NCBI GenBank assembly: GCA_963921825.1
Contig: OY997593.1
Span: 61,364,039 to 61,428,038 of the forward strand
From: Erodium maritimum
Lineage: Eukaryota; Streptophyta; Magnoliopsida; Geraniales; Geraniaceae
Direction: 5' to 3'
Length of the DNA: 64,000 nucleotides
In this document: one piece after another, positions 21,886 through 33,474 of the stretch
How the letters are laid out: each line of letters begins with the position of its first letter
Position numbering within the stretch: position 1 is the first letter of the stretch
Made by a program: the position numbers and the translations under genes
The notes under the pieces: generated by a model
The model's database searches: none
Told to the model about the DNA's origin: nothing
The model's input: only the letters and a program-made list of their open reading frames with translations

Positions 21886-23820
21886 ATCCATTTTACAGAT
21901 ATCCTCGTCGGGTCATGCCGACCCTCTCTCCCTGAAGTACAAGCCAGGTACGGAGTCGGACGGAAACTTGGCCTTGGTGGCTTCGCTGTCCTTATCGGGT
22001 CAGGATCAGAGTCCGGCTGGGATGGTGAGTGGTCAGGTGGAACCACCTTCTCTTCATCGTCCACAGTCACCGACGGACGTACCCAGATATCGCCATTCGT
22101 TAGGTCGGGCATCGGGCTCGAGTAATCGGGCGGCAAGCGGATCCGGGCTGCATGCACGTCAGGATGAGGTGAGCTCGGTCCGGATCTCCCCGATCCCGGA
22201 ATGGGAGGATGACGATGACGAGGTGGTGGTCCTGGAGGAAGCGGTCCCGACATTCACCATGGGAACTTATCAGGTCTCCCTGGCAGCTCGAGTTGCAAGG
22301 GGATCAGATTCACAATCAGAATGCGATCTACGCAATGATGCTGCAGAAATGAAAGGTGGATGACATACAAGTGGAGTACATGTCCCCAGAGGTCACGGGA
22401 TATCATTTCCCGTCCGCCGAGACGATGGAGAATATTCGTCATAGGGGTCCTTGGAGTTTCAAGGGTTTCCTTCTACTGTTGGAACCCCTCAGGCCTTATG
22501 TCCAAGCAAATGAGATTGTGGAGTCCGGGCACTGAACGTTCCGATGGGGGCCAGGAATCCACACATCCGCGGTCTCATTGCAGATAACATTGGCACACAA
22601 GTGGTGTTGGCCCCAATTCCTTATGTCCGGCGGGACGACCTGTTCTTATGGTTGCGGGTGCAGATGGAGCTGAACCGGCCTCTACGGAGAAGACTCTGTC
22701 TCAGATTCCTAGGCAGTGCCTCCCCCTCTCTGATTGAGCTGCAATACGAGAGGCTCACGGATCTTTGTCGCAGGTGTGGGATGATGACACACCGGATTAT
22801 GGGGTGTACGACTCACTTGCCGGGTATAGGCCGAGAGGAGGTCCGATACGACTTGACTATTCTGGTCCCGAGGCAGCTGGACGTGGATCGATTGGTGAAG
22901 ACTGTCTGGAATACACCTCCTCCGGTGGCACATCCGGCTGTTGATGACCTTCTGAATGGTCTATCCCTGAATCCGATGATTCGATCCAGGGAGGTCATTA
23001 TGGGAGATGGTTTCTCTACTGCAGACGCTCACTCGAAGTCTGACAATCTGGATAGGATTACCTCAGGAGGGGTAATCAATGTAATGCAGGAGGGAGTGCG
23101 CCGAGCCACTGGAGGGCCACCGGGATTCACAAAGCCTGACAACCTGGCTAACATCCATCCTGCAGGCAATCCTCTTGCCCCGGTCGAGCCCGGAGACACT
23201 GTAGGGACTCGGGCGGGGAAGGAGAAAGATCCGTAGGGGAAGGAGGGATCTGAGAAGGAGAAAGATCCCTAGGAAGCTTTAGGGAAATGGGGGCCCAGCC
23301 AGGGGAAGGCCAAGAAGTCAACCCTGAAGACTAGGAACGGCTCGTTGTATGCTCGACCGCCGGGACCAAAGAAGTCGCTGGATCACCCGACCCTCCCACC
23401 AGACATCAACTGGCCGGTATACACTAAGGGGGACAAGGAGGAGCAGGCAGAGGCACAACAACCTCCTATGCAGGAATGACCCGACCCGGCAGGGGTGGGT
23501 GGAGTCGATGTCAGACTATACCTACAGACACGGGACAGCCAATGCTGGGAGGTCCCGGGCAGCCTGCACCAACAACTCAGTCTTATTATCTGTTTTCTCG
23601 TTGTTTGCTTTATTTCTGCAACAATTTTTTTGAGACGATGGTAAGGAGCTATCTTGAGTTTTGCCTACGATTTCAAGTAGGCTATTATTATGGGTCCATG
23701 AGCCCTAGGTCGACTACGGTCGGCTGAACATACATCTGGAACCCGGAGCGGTCACGTCCTGTCTTGTTTGGTTACCTTTGGGTATTAATGAAAGTCTTCG
23801 ATTACCCCTTTAAAAAAAAC
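21886..23820 (+). mobile_element. ORF1-only LINE-like retroposon, family H1, copy 1
   Basis: Plus strand. The LINE ORF1 (gag-like) has the DUF4283 hallmark RHRGPWSFKGFLLLLEPL at about 22436-22490, then in the open stretch 22544-23236 a zinc knuckle CRRCGMMTHRIMGC (CX2CX4HX4C, residues 75-88), then a low-complexity tail. The DUF4283 part and the knuckle are in different frames, so it is a pseudogene. After ORF1 comes about 0.5 kb of noncoding tail ending ATTAATGAAAGTC...CCCTTTAAAAAAAA near 23819. No endonuclease or RT follows ORF1. The tail is shared with 26341-28722 and 58466-59598. Confidence 0.8.
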
Positions 23821-24264
23821 AAATCAATATCTTTCGCAAAAAAAGAAGAAAAAATGAGTCGGTTTGTAAATATCCCATATTCGAAAAAGTAGACACAAAT
23901 TCTACTTGTTTTTAAGCGATTCCAACCATGAATTTGGATCGAACTCCAACACACTTAACGATATAAATGTGATGACGTACTTAGAACTTAAAAAATCTCT
24001 CCCTCGGCATGCACTTATGGTCTGAAAACGTGTACAAGGATAAGAGAGAAATCGCAAAGGTATAGTGGGGGAGTTTTGAGAGAAGACTTGGTCTGTTCAT
24101 GTAAGAACAAGTGACAACTAAACTGAATAGAGCACAAAACTCCAAATCCATTCCCTAAATTCCTACTCCAAGACCCTACGATATTATGTCGGCACCAAAA
24201 AACTTCCTCCCCCAATTGGGTCTCCGTTTTCGCTGACACCACACAAAGATGAGACGCCTCCGCC
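23821..24264 (+). other. Upstream region of HyPRP gene 2
   Basis: No gene. From about 24005 it is homologous to 19365 onward with many differences and indels, up to 24205, where the match to gene 1 becomes exact. Confidence 0.7.
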
Positions 24265-24271
24265 TATAAAA
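24265..24271 (+). promoter_or_regulatory. TATA box of HyPRP gene 2
   Basis: TATAAAA, same spacing to the ATG as in gene 1 (97 bp from its first base). Confidence 0.75.
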
Positions 24272-24367
24272 GCCTCAGCCCATTCCACCATTTTAATCAC
24301 CCACATTTCTTGCCAAGAGTGAAGCAACAAGCCTTGAGTCTCCCAAAAGCCTCTTATCAGGTCAAAG

Positions 24368-24874
24368 ATGGCATCAAAGGCTGTAGCAAGCACTGCCCTG
24401 CTTCTGTCCCTCAACCTCCTCTTCTTCACCATGGTGAGCTCCACTTACGTGCCGTGCCCACCTCCACCACACAAGAAGACCCCGCCGTCACCCAAAGCCC
24501 CGTCGACGCCCAAGACGCCGCCGTCACCCAAGGCCCCGTCCGTACCCAAGACGCCGCCGTCACCCAAGACTCCGTCCCCGACCCCGGTGACACCCTCTCC
24601 GTCGTCCAAGGCCACGTGCCCAAGAGACACCCTGAAGCTGGGCGTGTGCGGCAACTTGTTGAGCGGCTTGGTGAACGTGGTGGTGGGAGGCTCCGCCAAC
24701 AGGGGCGCGTGCTGTGGCCTCATTCAGGGTCTGGCCGATCTCGACGCCGCCGTGTGCCTCTGCACCGCCATCAAGGCCAATGTGTTGGGAATCAACCTCA
24801 ACGTTCCCATCTCCCTCAGCCTCTTGCTCAATGCTTGTGACAAGAGTCTCCCCTCCGGCTTCCAGTGCTCTTAG
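24368..24874 (+). CDS. Hybrid proline-rich protein (HyPRP, 8-cysteine motif), copy 2
   Basis: 168 residues, identical to the protein at 19747-20253. I see no nucleotide difference over 24206-25046 against 19585-20425. Domain order: signal peptide 1-25, proline-rich 28-82, eight-cysteine domain 84-167 (cysteines at 84, 94, 115, 116, 130, 132, 157, 167). Promoter DNA further upstream and the sequence past 25046 differ from copy 1, so the two genes could differ in expression while making the same secreted protein. The leader, TATA box and 3' untranslated region look intact, so both copies are probably functional. Function as for the family (cell wall or membrane, lipid-transfer-like fold); specific role unknown. 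Confidence 0.95.
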   Translation: MASKAVASTALLLSLNLLFFTMVSSTYVPCPPPPHKKTPPSPKAPSTPKTPPSPKAPSVPKTPPSPKTPSPTPVTPSPSSKATCPRDTLKLGVCGNLLSGLVNVVVGGSANRGACCGLIQGLADLDAAVCLCTAIKANVLGINLNVPISLSLLLNACDKSLPSGFQCS

Positions 24875-25046
24875 ACATGAATTCATCCTTCATAAGCGAC
24901 ATATACTTGCTGTCTTTTTTCCCCTATACTAGTCATCGTCAATAAGTGGGATCATTCATGCATGTTTTGCATTATATTAATTTGTAACACCATATATGTG
25001 TTTCCTTTACTCTACTTCTGTTGGTATCTGTATTTAATTTGGAGCT

Positions 25047-26340
25047 GAAACTATTGTCATTGTCATGAATGTTAAGAATTGTCTGAAGGTTATAAAATCA
25101 TCGTGTATAAATTGTAGGCTATATAACAAAAACTAAAACATAAAACAAGAACTAACAGAAACTGAGAGTGTTTCACTTGAAACACGGATATCTTCTAATG
25201 CTCGAACGTTGCTAGTCGAGTGACGACCACTTAAGTGATATCCGCTGGTCGATCGGAACATAGTTTTGGATTGCCTGTCCTGAATAATTAGGTTTGGAGG
25301 AATTAAACTATACTCCCTTCCTGAATATCAGCACATGTCGTCCTTTCTCAGATATGGGTGAGTGCCTGAAAATATCTAATTTGTTGAAATCTGACTTGAC
25401 TAAAGGGCCTCAAGATAATACTAGTGGTGTCTGTTCCACCCTTGATGTGGTGGTCGGGAAGTATCAACCAACACTCGTAAATCTTATATCATGTGGATAG
25501 GTCGGGGTGCTTCTCAACCCTCGCCATTGCATCATTTCTATTACCGATTTCATAAATTAACCTAGTAGATTGATTAAGCTCGGAGCTAAGGGCTCAGCCT
25601 CTTATTTCTTTCATGTAGAATGTGGGTTTCTTCCATCCCAAGTCTCTTAGCCTTGACTTTTCATGTCTTTCCTTGCTGGCTACGTCTTAATCCCGGACTC
25701 GGGAGCGTGGAAGAGAGAGGCTCGATGGGAGGCATCAGCCACGAGGAGCTTTGTTTCTACTTGGTTGCCTCTCAACCCCGGACTCGAAATCAACATGTCT
25801 GAGGTGACGCTTCAAATCATGTCTGAGGTGACGCTTCAAATCATGTCTTGAGGTGGTGCGGATAGTTAGGGTGATGGTGTTTGTTGCTTGGGTGGTGGGA
25901 TGGAAGCTGAATGTTCTTTTCCCTGACATTTTGGATCATGTCGAGGTTGTTCAGCCTCTAGATACTAAACTATATTAATTCTTCCTCTAGTTATTTCTTT
26001 CTTGAGGTGTAGTATGGGTCAACCGTATAGAGGAATATTTTACCTTAAAGCTCCATGATCTATTCTTCTGAGGGCGATATGGGCTCACATGTTTACGACA
26101 GAGGTGGCCTAGAAGGACTCGCAATGCATTGGAAATTTCCCCGAATGGTCTCTAATTGTCTATTTAGGTAATTCCCCACCCCACCCCCATCTAGGATCCC
26201 CTTCGCCATGTGTGTTGGGGCTTGCCTGATCCGACCAGTTTGTACTTACAGTAGCAGCTATCTGGCAGCCTCTCATAGATGATGTTAGTGAGATCCTTCC
26301 TTACTTTATCCTTTACTGTGAGGTGAAGCTAGCGGCAAAG
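25047..26340. other. Unassigned interspace
   Basis: No gene recognised. A 25-bp unit (TCTGAGGTGACGCTTCAAATCATG) is repeated in tandem at about 25798-25850. Short ORFs here show no family features. Confidence 0.5.
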
Positions 26341-28722
26341 AGTATAGTTTAGTAGGATCCTCGCGCGGACGCTAAGTGGACCGCCCCTACCTCCTTCTAT
26401 GGTATCGTCATCCACTTCTACTTTGGCATTCCGTGCCCAACCAGAAGATTGGACACACGTACCCACACCTAGATATGGGTGAAAAAGGCATCACAGAAGG
26501 GTTTAAGCGTGGGTCCACCTCCTCCAAACATGAGCATGTGGTGGATGTCACACGGCTCATCCTCAATACTTACACCTCCCCCTCCAGTTGTTCTAGCCAT
26601 GAATCCCGACCAAGTTCCCCCACCCACCGTTTGGACCATCATACCAAACATGAACCTACTTCCAACTTATCCTTCTCTTCCTTTGTTTCACTCGGAGGCC
26701 GCCTCAGCATCGTCCAAACTGCATGGTCGTATTATGGGGTTGGGGTCTGTCCCGACTGACATGCATGCTTCTCCCAAAGGACGTTTAGGCGAGGCAGCAC
26801 AGGCACCGGCCTGGTCGGCCCTTCATTGACCTGATACGGAGGTGGGACGGGCCACATCACGCCCGAGCGGGGCTCCGGTGACTCGGCCAGATGTGGAATC
26901 GGGCTGCTCGGCGCTGGTCGTGGTGGACCCATCCAGGGGTTACTAGCGCCCGTACCAGTTTTCTGTGGGGGCTCCCGCTCCGTTACCATACTGGGAAGAC
27001 GGGGACAAGGTTCTGGATAATCCGGTTGAGGCCATCCCATCGGCTGTGGATGGGCGCTAACAGTTCTCGATGGCAGGGAGAGTTGCGGGTGGTGGTCGTC
27101 ATAATTAAAACGCCTTATGTGGTCTGATGATTCAGAACTGGAAGGTCGATGGCCTGTAAATCGAGTACGTCTCGAAGGACATGGTAGGGTTTCCCTTTCC
27201 TTCCCGATCCACCATGGAGGACATACGACACCGAGGACCATGGGGGTTCAAAGGTTATCCCGTCCTGTTGGCTCCACTGTTGGCTTGCACGCAACCCTCG
27301 GAGATCGACTTTAGGAGGGTGGAGATCGGGGTCCGGGTGCTGAATGTTTCGGGTGATGCCCGAAATGCCTCGGTTTGCGCTTTGATTGCATCTGCTCTAG
27401 GTACCCAGGTAACTATTGCTCTTATCCCTACTGTACACCATAGTGATGATTTTATGTGGATGCGGGTCAGCCTAGGAGTGGAACAACCGTTGCAAAGACG
27501 AATTCGTCTTCGATTTCCCAGTCATGCCCAACCTTCGCTGGTAGTGGTGCAATATGAACGGTTACGGGGTTTCTGTACTCGGTGTGGAAGGCTAACACAC
27601 CGTATACCAGAATGTACGGCCCACCTCCTAGGGACTGTCCGGGAGGAAGATTGATATAACGAGTCTATTAGGGTTCAGAGGCCGTTGGATGTGGATCATC
27701 TTCTCAACACCGTGTGGAGGACCCCAAAGGTAACTCGGGAGACATCGGTGGACGACCTCATAACATCCCTTACCCTTGATCCGACAAGGGATTATGTAGG
27801 AGGGTCTCGGTAGGCATGTTTACACTGTCCCCGACAACTCCCCTAGGGTTTGCGGAGATGCAAGAACAGGGTGAAATCTACTCAGAGTCTGTCAACATGG
27901 CTAATGATGCCCCGAAGGGGGCAGTCCCACTACTACTAGAGGTCTCCTCAGGAGAGTTAGGGGGCGGCTGGATAGCATAAAGTCTTAAAACCTGGCTAAC
28001 ACCAAAGAACCAGGAAGTAGTATTTTTCCTGATTTATGTGCAGGTGACCTGGTCCCGGGGTAGGTAAGCAGAAAAAACCTCAGGGGAGACAGAAAGAGCC
28101 TTATGGGAAGCAGATCAGTCCCAAGACCGTACTGTAGAAGTAGGGTCTATCCGCTCAAAGGAAATGAAGGCCAAGGGTAAAGGAAGGGGTGGACTGCAAT
28201 ATACTAAGCCTGCTGGTGTCATGAAGGCTTTGGAGCTGATAAGAATGATTCCACAGGATCCCTAGCCGAGGACCAAGGAGGAGGAGCTAGGACTACAGGT
28301 GGAGGTGCTACCACCTCCGTCAGAAGAATGAGTAGACCTAGCGGGGGTAGGAGGAGCTTCTCCGACCCTATAATCACAGACCCGGGACAGATGGTGTTGG
28401 GTAGTCTCGAGGAAACCGCATTCAGAGCACTCTACCTCTATTTTTTTATGGGCTTTACAATTTTCGTTTGTACCATTTTACTTTGTTAGAATGTTGGACG
28501 TTTACTTTTCAGGTTCGCGCTTTTGAGATGTCGGTAAGTAAGGGGATGTCTTAAGTTAGAATCTGCTATCCAAAGCAGTATTGTTCTACGGGTCTATGAG
28601 CACCGGGTTGGTTACGGGCAATCAGGAGACATATCTGGAACCCAAAGCTTTTACGCCCTACTTTGTATGGTTTATTTCTTGCATTAATACACTTCCCCGA
28701 TTACTCGTTTCAGAAAAATAAA
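26341..28722 (+). mobile_element. ORF1-only LINE-like retroposon, family H1, copy 2
   Basis: Same architecture as the copy at 21886-23820. The DUF4283 hallmark is RHRGPWGFKGYPVLLAP at about 27232-27276 and the zinc knuckle is CTRCGRLTHRIPEC (CX2CX4HX4C) at about 27574-27615, both in the open stretch 27181-27654. More diverged, frame-broken ORF1 sequence lies before and after. A noncoding tail of about 0.35 kb shares TCTGGAACCC and the ATTAATNNACTTCCCCGATTACTCGTTTC-type end with the other copies and finishes in an A-rich run near 28715. No ORF2 is seen. The left boundary is approximate. Confidence 0.75.
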
Positions 28723-28759
28723 AATACAATTCAGAGGTTATTTTCATCCTATCTTGGGT

Positions 28760-30165
28760 TCTGAAATGCTCTCTCCCTACGAACCCTGGTGCTAGAGCTC
28801 AGTAGAGGGTCCTTTGTCGATGGGTCTAGTTGAGCCTTCCCTACCGGCGTCACGAGCTGGGTAGGTTGAGGAGCCAGCTATCACAGTCAATGGTGTTGGT
28901 TCTTCCAAATGTCGTCAATGTAGACATAGTCGCAAAACACCGTTGGAGGGGGTTATAAATGAAATATTCTTATGTAACTTGTCTTTTGAGACGAAGGACT
29001 CCTGAGATCAAAACGTGTTCAGTGTTTTTGGTGACATCGTGTCCTCTGTTCCGCTCCGATCGAACCGCAAAGGATAGTACTTAGGGTTATTAAAGACATT
29101 ACCCGTCTAAACGGGTTTAAAGTGAACGAGTACATGTTGTTTGTGGCATCTGTTGGGCGTCAAAGAGCCAATCTCTCAAAAGCAACAGAGCTCATCTGTT
29201 GTATATGAGAAACTGTTGCATGAGGGGAAGATTGTTGGTGCTCTCGCTCCAGAAACAAAGACGGTTGATTGCCTGGGTCTCCAAAATCGTGTTTCTCATC
29301 AGGTTAATGACGATATCGTCATCACTTTAGCTGGCTCCTCAAAATGGAGTTCAAGTTGATGTTGAGTTCTCGCTGGCGCCGGCATCCGGTGGGGGCTCAG
29401 AGGAAGGAAGAGATCCTCCCTTTGTCTCTAGGATACGATTTCCTCTTAGTCAAGGGTCGGATTTTTCGCTGAGGAATCGTATTTTGAGTCCCATCGTAGG
29501 TTCTGTTGGGACCATTTCGTTTGAGCAGAACTTAGAGATTTTGGCATTGGCCCATATGGACTTCGGTCAGCAGGTTGGATCACTTCTTGTGAAAGAAACA
29601 GCTCGTGTCGCCTCAACTCAATCGCATGGAGATAAAGTCAATGTCCCAGCATTGGTTTCATCAGAAGTTGCGAGTTGGGTTGAGGTCGTAGTCCCGAGAG
29701 ACACGGTGGATGTAGGGAAAATGGATAGTTCGTGGAAAGATGTTTTTTTTCAAACCCTCGAAAGGTATGAATTGGCCTTGAAAATATTTATAGGATTATT
29801 ATATTGTTAAGTCGAAGTCTGGAGTACGTTTTTTGAGTCGTGAAAGAGTCATCAATTTTGTTGACGTTTGGGCACAGGTCGCTCATACTTATAAAGCTTT
29901 TGCAGATCAGCCTACTTAAGCAAAGGTCCACGAAGAGACTTCGGACGGTGAAGAGTGGGTCAACGATGAGACTTGAATTCGTCTCACTTATAATCGTTCA
30001 GTTTTGGACTTTAGTCCTTCGTTTTCAGATTTTGGCCCTTTAGCTCTGTTAAGAGTTTTATTGTAATCGTTTTTTTTTGTCTTGGTCCTTCTTAGACACA
30101 ATTCGTACATTCTTTTCGAAGAATGTATTTCTAATAAGAAAACCAAACTGATAAAAAAAATTGAA
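28760..30165 (+). mobile_element. Probable non-LTR retroposon remnant of unknown type
   Basis: Begins near CTCTCTCCCTACGAACC and ends with CTAATAAGAAAACC...CTGATAAAAAAAA near 30160, a tail like those of the other retroposons here. Open stretches at 29141-29359 and 29484-29810 (one containing ASWVEVVVPRDTVDVGK) show no domain I recognise, though the arrangement would fit a decayed LINE ORF1. Could also be unrelated decayed sequence. Confidence 0.4.
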
Positions 30166-30644
30166 TACAAATATTTGCATGCATACTAATTCATATGATT
30201 ATATTCAAACCGACTTTTAAATTTATTATAAAGTATAGTAGAAGATATAATATGAAACATCTTTTTTTTAAAGAATCAAAAACTATTTTATTGTTAATGA
30301 GTATACGAACATATAGATGAGTACTATTAAACCGTTATATTATACATCTAGCCTTTCAATTACAACTTACAAAAAAGTGTAAATACGATTGTTGGAAGGT
30401 TTTATAGACATTCGGAGTTTAAAACTGACATTTTGAACTAAAATAGGGTTATTCACGTAGCAGATTATTCGAATGATCGTAATTTTTTCATACGAATTTC
30501 GATTTAGGCCTGTAAAATACCAAATCAAAGATATTTGAAAGGTTTTATAAAGGATATGTTGTGGCATACTCTTACCCCTTAAATACGCCTTTGATGGAAA
30601 CCCTGAAATTCCAATAATTATTATTATTTTCCCTTTCTTTTTTT
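30166..30644. other. AT-rich interspace
   Basis: No gene or clear repeat seen. Confidence 0.5.
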
Positions 30645-31637
30645 GATCAATGAAAATACTAATTTTATTCAACCCAATAAAATTCATGAGAATTACAAAG
30701 GGGAGAAGAGGGGGGGAGAAAAAGAAATCCGAGAGGGCCTAAGAAGATACAAAAAGCTTCAAGGAGGTTCAAACAGCAAAGAGGCAACTTCCTCTCTTTG
30801 CGGACAAGAGGAACCAAGAGATTTGCAGAGAGCCCACGATCTTTTAGCCTCAGATTTTTTGCGGAGAGACCTAAACGGACTAACGCCTTTGAGGGCGGCA
30901 GTTTTTCGATGGCCAGGCTTTTTTCGTTTTTTACGACGAGCTTCCCGGGGAGGCGAGACTGCCAAAATATATGGGGAGTGCAAACCCGAGATGAAGGAGG
31001 CAAAAGGAGGAGGCACGGGCTTGAGAGGGGCAGAAACTGCAGATAGGCCAAGCCCAACAGAATTAGGGAGCATCAGATCCTGTGGGCTGGGTTCCACAGA
31101 ATCAAGGCCCAATTCACAGCGGGCCGGCCTAGAAGAAATACCACCAACCAACAGGGGCGCGTCCGAGGTCTCGAGAAGAGGAATCTATTTAGGCTAGGGA
31201 ACAGGGGCTTACCGATATGCATTCAAGGCATTGAAGGCTTGCGAGTTCACCGAGGTCTCGAGCGGCGGAGGAAGGGAGGAGGACCAGCGAGGGGTGGCGA
31301 GCTCCGGGAGGGGCTCGAGAAGGTTGATGTGGCATCAGAAGATAGGGGCGAGCTTTGCAACGACAAATTACACCCGAAACGCAGGGGTTGGGATCGTTCC
31401 GGGAGGAATCAGAGATCGAGTTACTCCAGCTCTTATCAGAGACATCAATGCTAACCTTGGAGGAGGCAGGCGAAGGTGTCAGTAACTCTCCGTCTTCAAG
31501 ATCGAAGGGGGAGGGCGCCGCCGGGGGAGAGGGCGTCGTCGGGGGGAGGGACAAAATCCACATCCAAACCAAAGACAAGGTTTTGGTGGGTATGACCCTC
31601 AATTTCCACCTCCACTTCTCGCTTCTCAGGAACCAAC

Positions 31638-31968
31638 GAGCTTCAGTGGATGAGAACGAAAGCCAACTCGAGTCGGGTAAGCGAGGTGGAGCAAGGGTGG
31701 ACAGCGATAGGAGTGCCAAGAGCAGCATCGATGTTCCGAATAGTCGTCAAAGACCAAACGGAAAAAGGGATTCCGGTAATCGATACCCACCTGAAGCATC
31801 CACCCCGGGAAACGGCTTTCAAATCCGAGAAGCACTCGAAGAACCATTGCCGGAGGCTCATCCAGTTGTCGACAGCCATAGAATTGAAGGATTCCTGGTC
31901 GGTGAAAGAAACCAAAAAAAACCCCAATACCAAGCTCGATTAAACGGATTGAGGCCCAGAGCAGCAGA
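31638..31968 (-). repeat. DUF4283 segment repeat (copy in normal position)
   Basis: About 95 % identical by eye to 32518-32850. It encodes the DUF4283-like block after the RRM. The duplication may come from internal rearrangement or from two elements joined head to tail. Confidence 0.85.
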
Positions 31969-32517
31969 GATTTCAGTCCTAAGAGAGGCAGTGTCCCGGT
32001 AGAACAAGGAGACTCCAATGATGCTGAAATGGAGCAAAGAAGCAAGGTACAAGTTGAGGGCACTCGAGCACAAAAGAAAAGCTTTGGCGCAAGCTGGAAC
32101 AGGGACAATCGGAGAGAAACTCTAAACAACATCCAAGAAGGATGGGCGGCCGGACATGGCCTTGGGGAGGCTTGTATCCGACGGACTTGCGGCTCCAGGG
32201 GAAGGATTAGCACGCCGGGCAGGACCACGGGAGAAATCCACAATGAGGTGTTCTGAACCAAGCGAGCAGCGATGTTTGGAGGAGACCGCTGAGGAAGCCA
32301 AAAAAGAGCTGGCAAAGAGGACAAACGCATATCTTTTCCTTAAACCAGGAAGCTTGGAGGAGACATAAGCTCTGTTGATGGCGCCAAAAACAAAGAAAAG
32401 AAAATAGAGCTGGTCATTGGAGAAACCGAGAGGAAGGTTGCAGAAAAAAATGTGAGTTGAAGAGGGGAGGGAGGAAGAGGGAGGGTCGGGCGGCTTTGCG
32501 GCCGACTTCATGATTCG

Positions 32518-32850
32518 AGCTTGAGTGGATGAGAACGAAAGCCAAATCGAGCCGGGTAAGCGAGGTGGAGCAAGGGTGGACAGCGATGGGAGTGCCAAGA
32601 GCAGCACTGATGTTCCGAATAGTCGTCAAAGACCAACCGGAAAAAGGGATTCCGGCAATCGATACCCACCTGAAGCATCCACCCCGGGAAACGGCTTTCA
32701 AATCCGAGAAGCACTCGAAAAACCATTGTCGGAGGCTCATCCAGTTGTCGACGGCCATAGAATTGAAGAATTCCTGGTCGGTGAAAGAAACCAAAAAAAA
32801 AACAAAACACAATACCAAGCTCGATTAAATGGACTGGAGGCCCCAGAGCA
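32518..32850 (-). repeat. DUF4283 segment repeat (extra copy upstream of the RRM)
   Basis: Same direction as 31638-31968. It lies at the 5' edge of the H2 element, directly before the RRM start at 32511. Confidence 0.85.
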
Positions 32851-32860
32851 ACATAGATGA

Positions 32861-33474
32861 GAGACTTAGTTTTCTCAAACAAAGGTACAAAATAGTTAAA
32901 CAGGGAAACAATTAAGTAGTTCACATGCATGCATGACCGACTGGTAAGATCAATTTTCTTCAGAAATGATACAGCAGCTGCTACATTGCACCGCAGAACC
33001 AAAAGAACCATTTTCCATTACAACACAAATAATGCAGAGCTTCTCAGATGACATGTGTGCAGTATATTGAAAGCTCATTCGATACATGCTTGCCAAGTGT
33101 CCATGCCTTGAAGCTTCTCATAACAAAACCATGCAGTACTAATATTTTTTTGTGTACAAACAAATATCTTATCTTGCTCAATGAACAGAATATAAAAACA
33201 ATTTATAACAGTGAAGATGGAAGTTAGATTTCAATAGAGGAAATACGAAATTCGGTTACCATCTTCGTAAACAACGGATCCAAAAATTCTCCCTAATTTG
33301 TTTAAATGTTTTACAATAGAAAATATTTACATATGTAATAATCTATATTACTATTTTCAAATAATAGATTCATGCCAATAAGGTAGTTCTGGATGTATAT
33401 AAAAGACGTTTTGATACGAAAAATATACAAGACATCATTTTTAAAAGAACGATTCAATGGATGCTACTTTTTTT
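32861..33474. other. AT-rich interspace
   Basis: No gene or clear repeat seen. Confidence 0.5.

Larger units (their letters stand above)
30645..32860 (-). mobile_element. ORF1-only LINE-like retroposon, family H2 (RRM plus DUF4283)
   Basis: Minus strand. A start at 32511 opens MKSAAKPPDPPSSS, then an RNA-recognition motif with RNP2-like IFFCNLP and RNP1-like RKRYAFVLF (about 32450-32270). Further on, in other frames, comes a DUF4283-like block (NWMSLRQWFFECFSDLK, FRWVSITGIPFSVWSL, about 31900-31740), then a proline- and serine-rich part and a basic C-terminus (REARRKKRKKPGHRK, about 30950) ending at 30759. About 110 bp later the element ends in GATCAAAAAAAG near 30645 (poly-A on the minus strand). 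This is a whole LINE ORF1 layout with no endonuclease or RT after it. Frames are broken, so it is dead. An extra DUF4283 copy lies upstream of the RRM. Confidence 0.72.

Noticed and set aside
21495-22253. 252-codon minus-strand ORF apparently joining a proline-rich head to an RT
   Set aside because: The first half is antisense to the plus-strand LINE ORF1. The fusion arises from the head-to-head junction and is not a gene.
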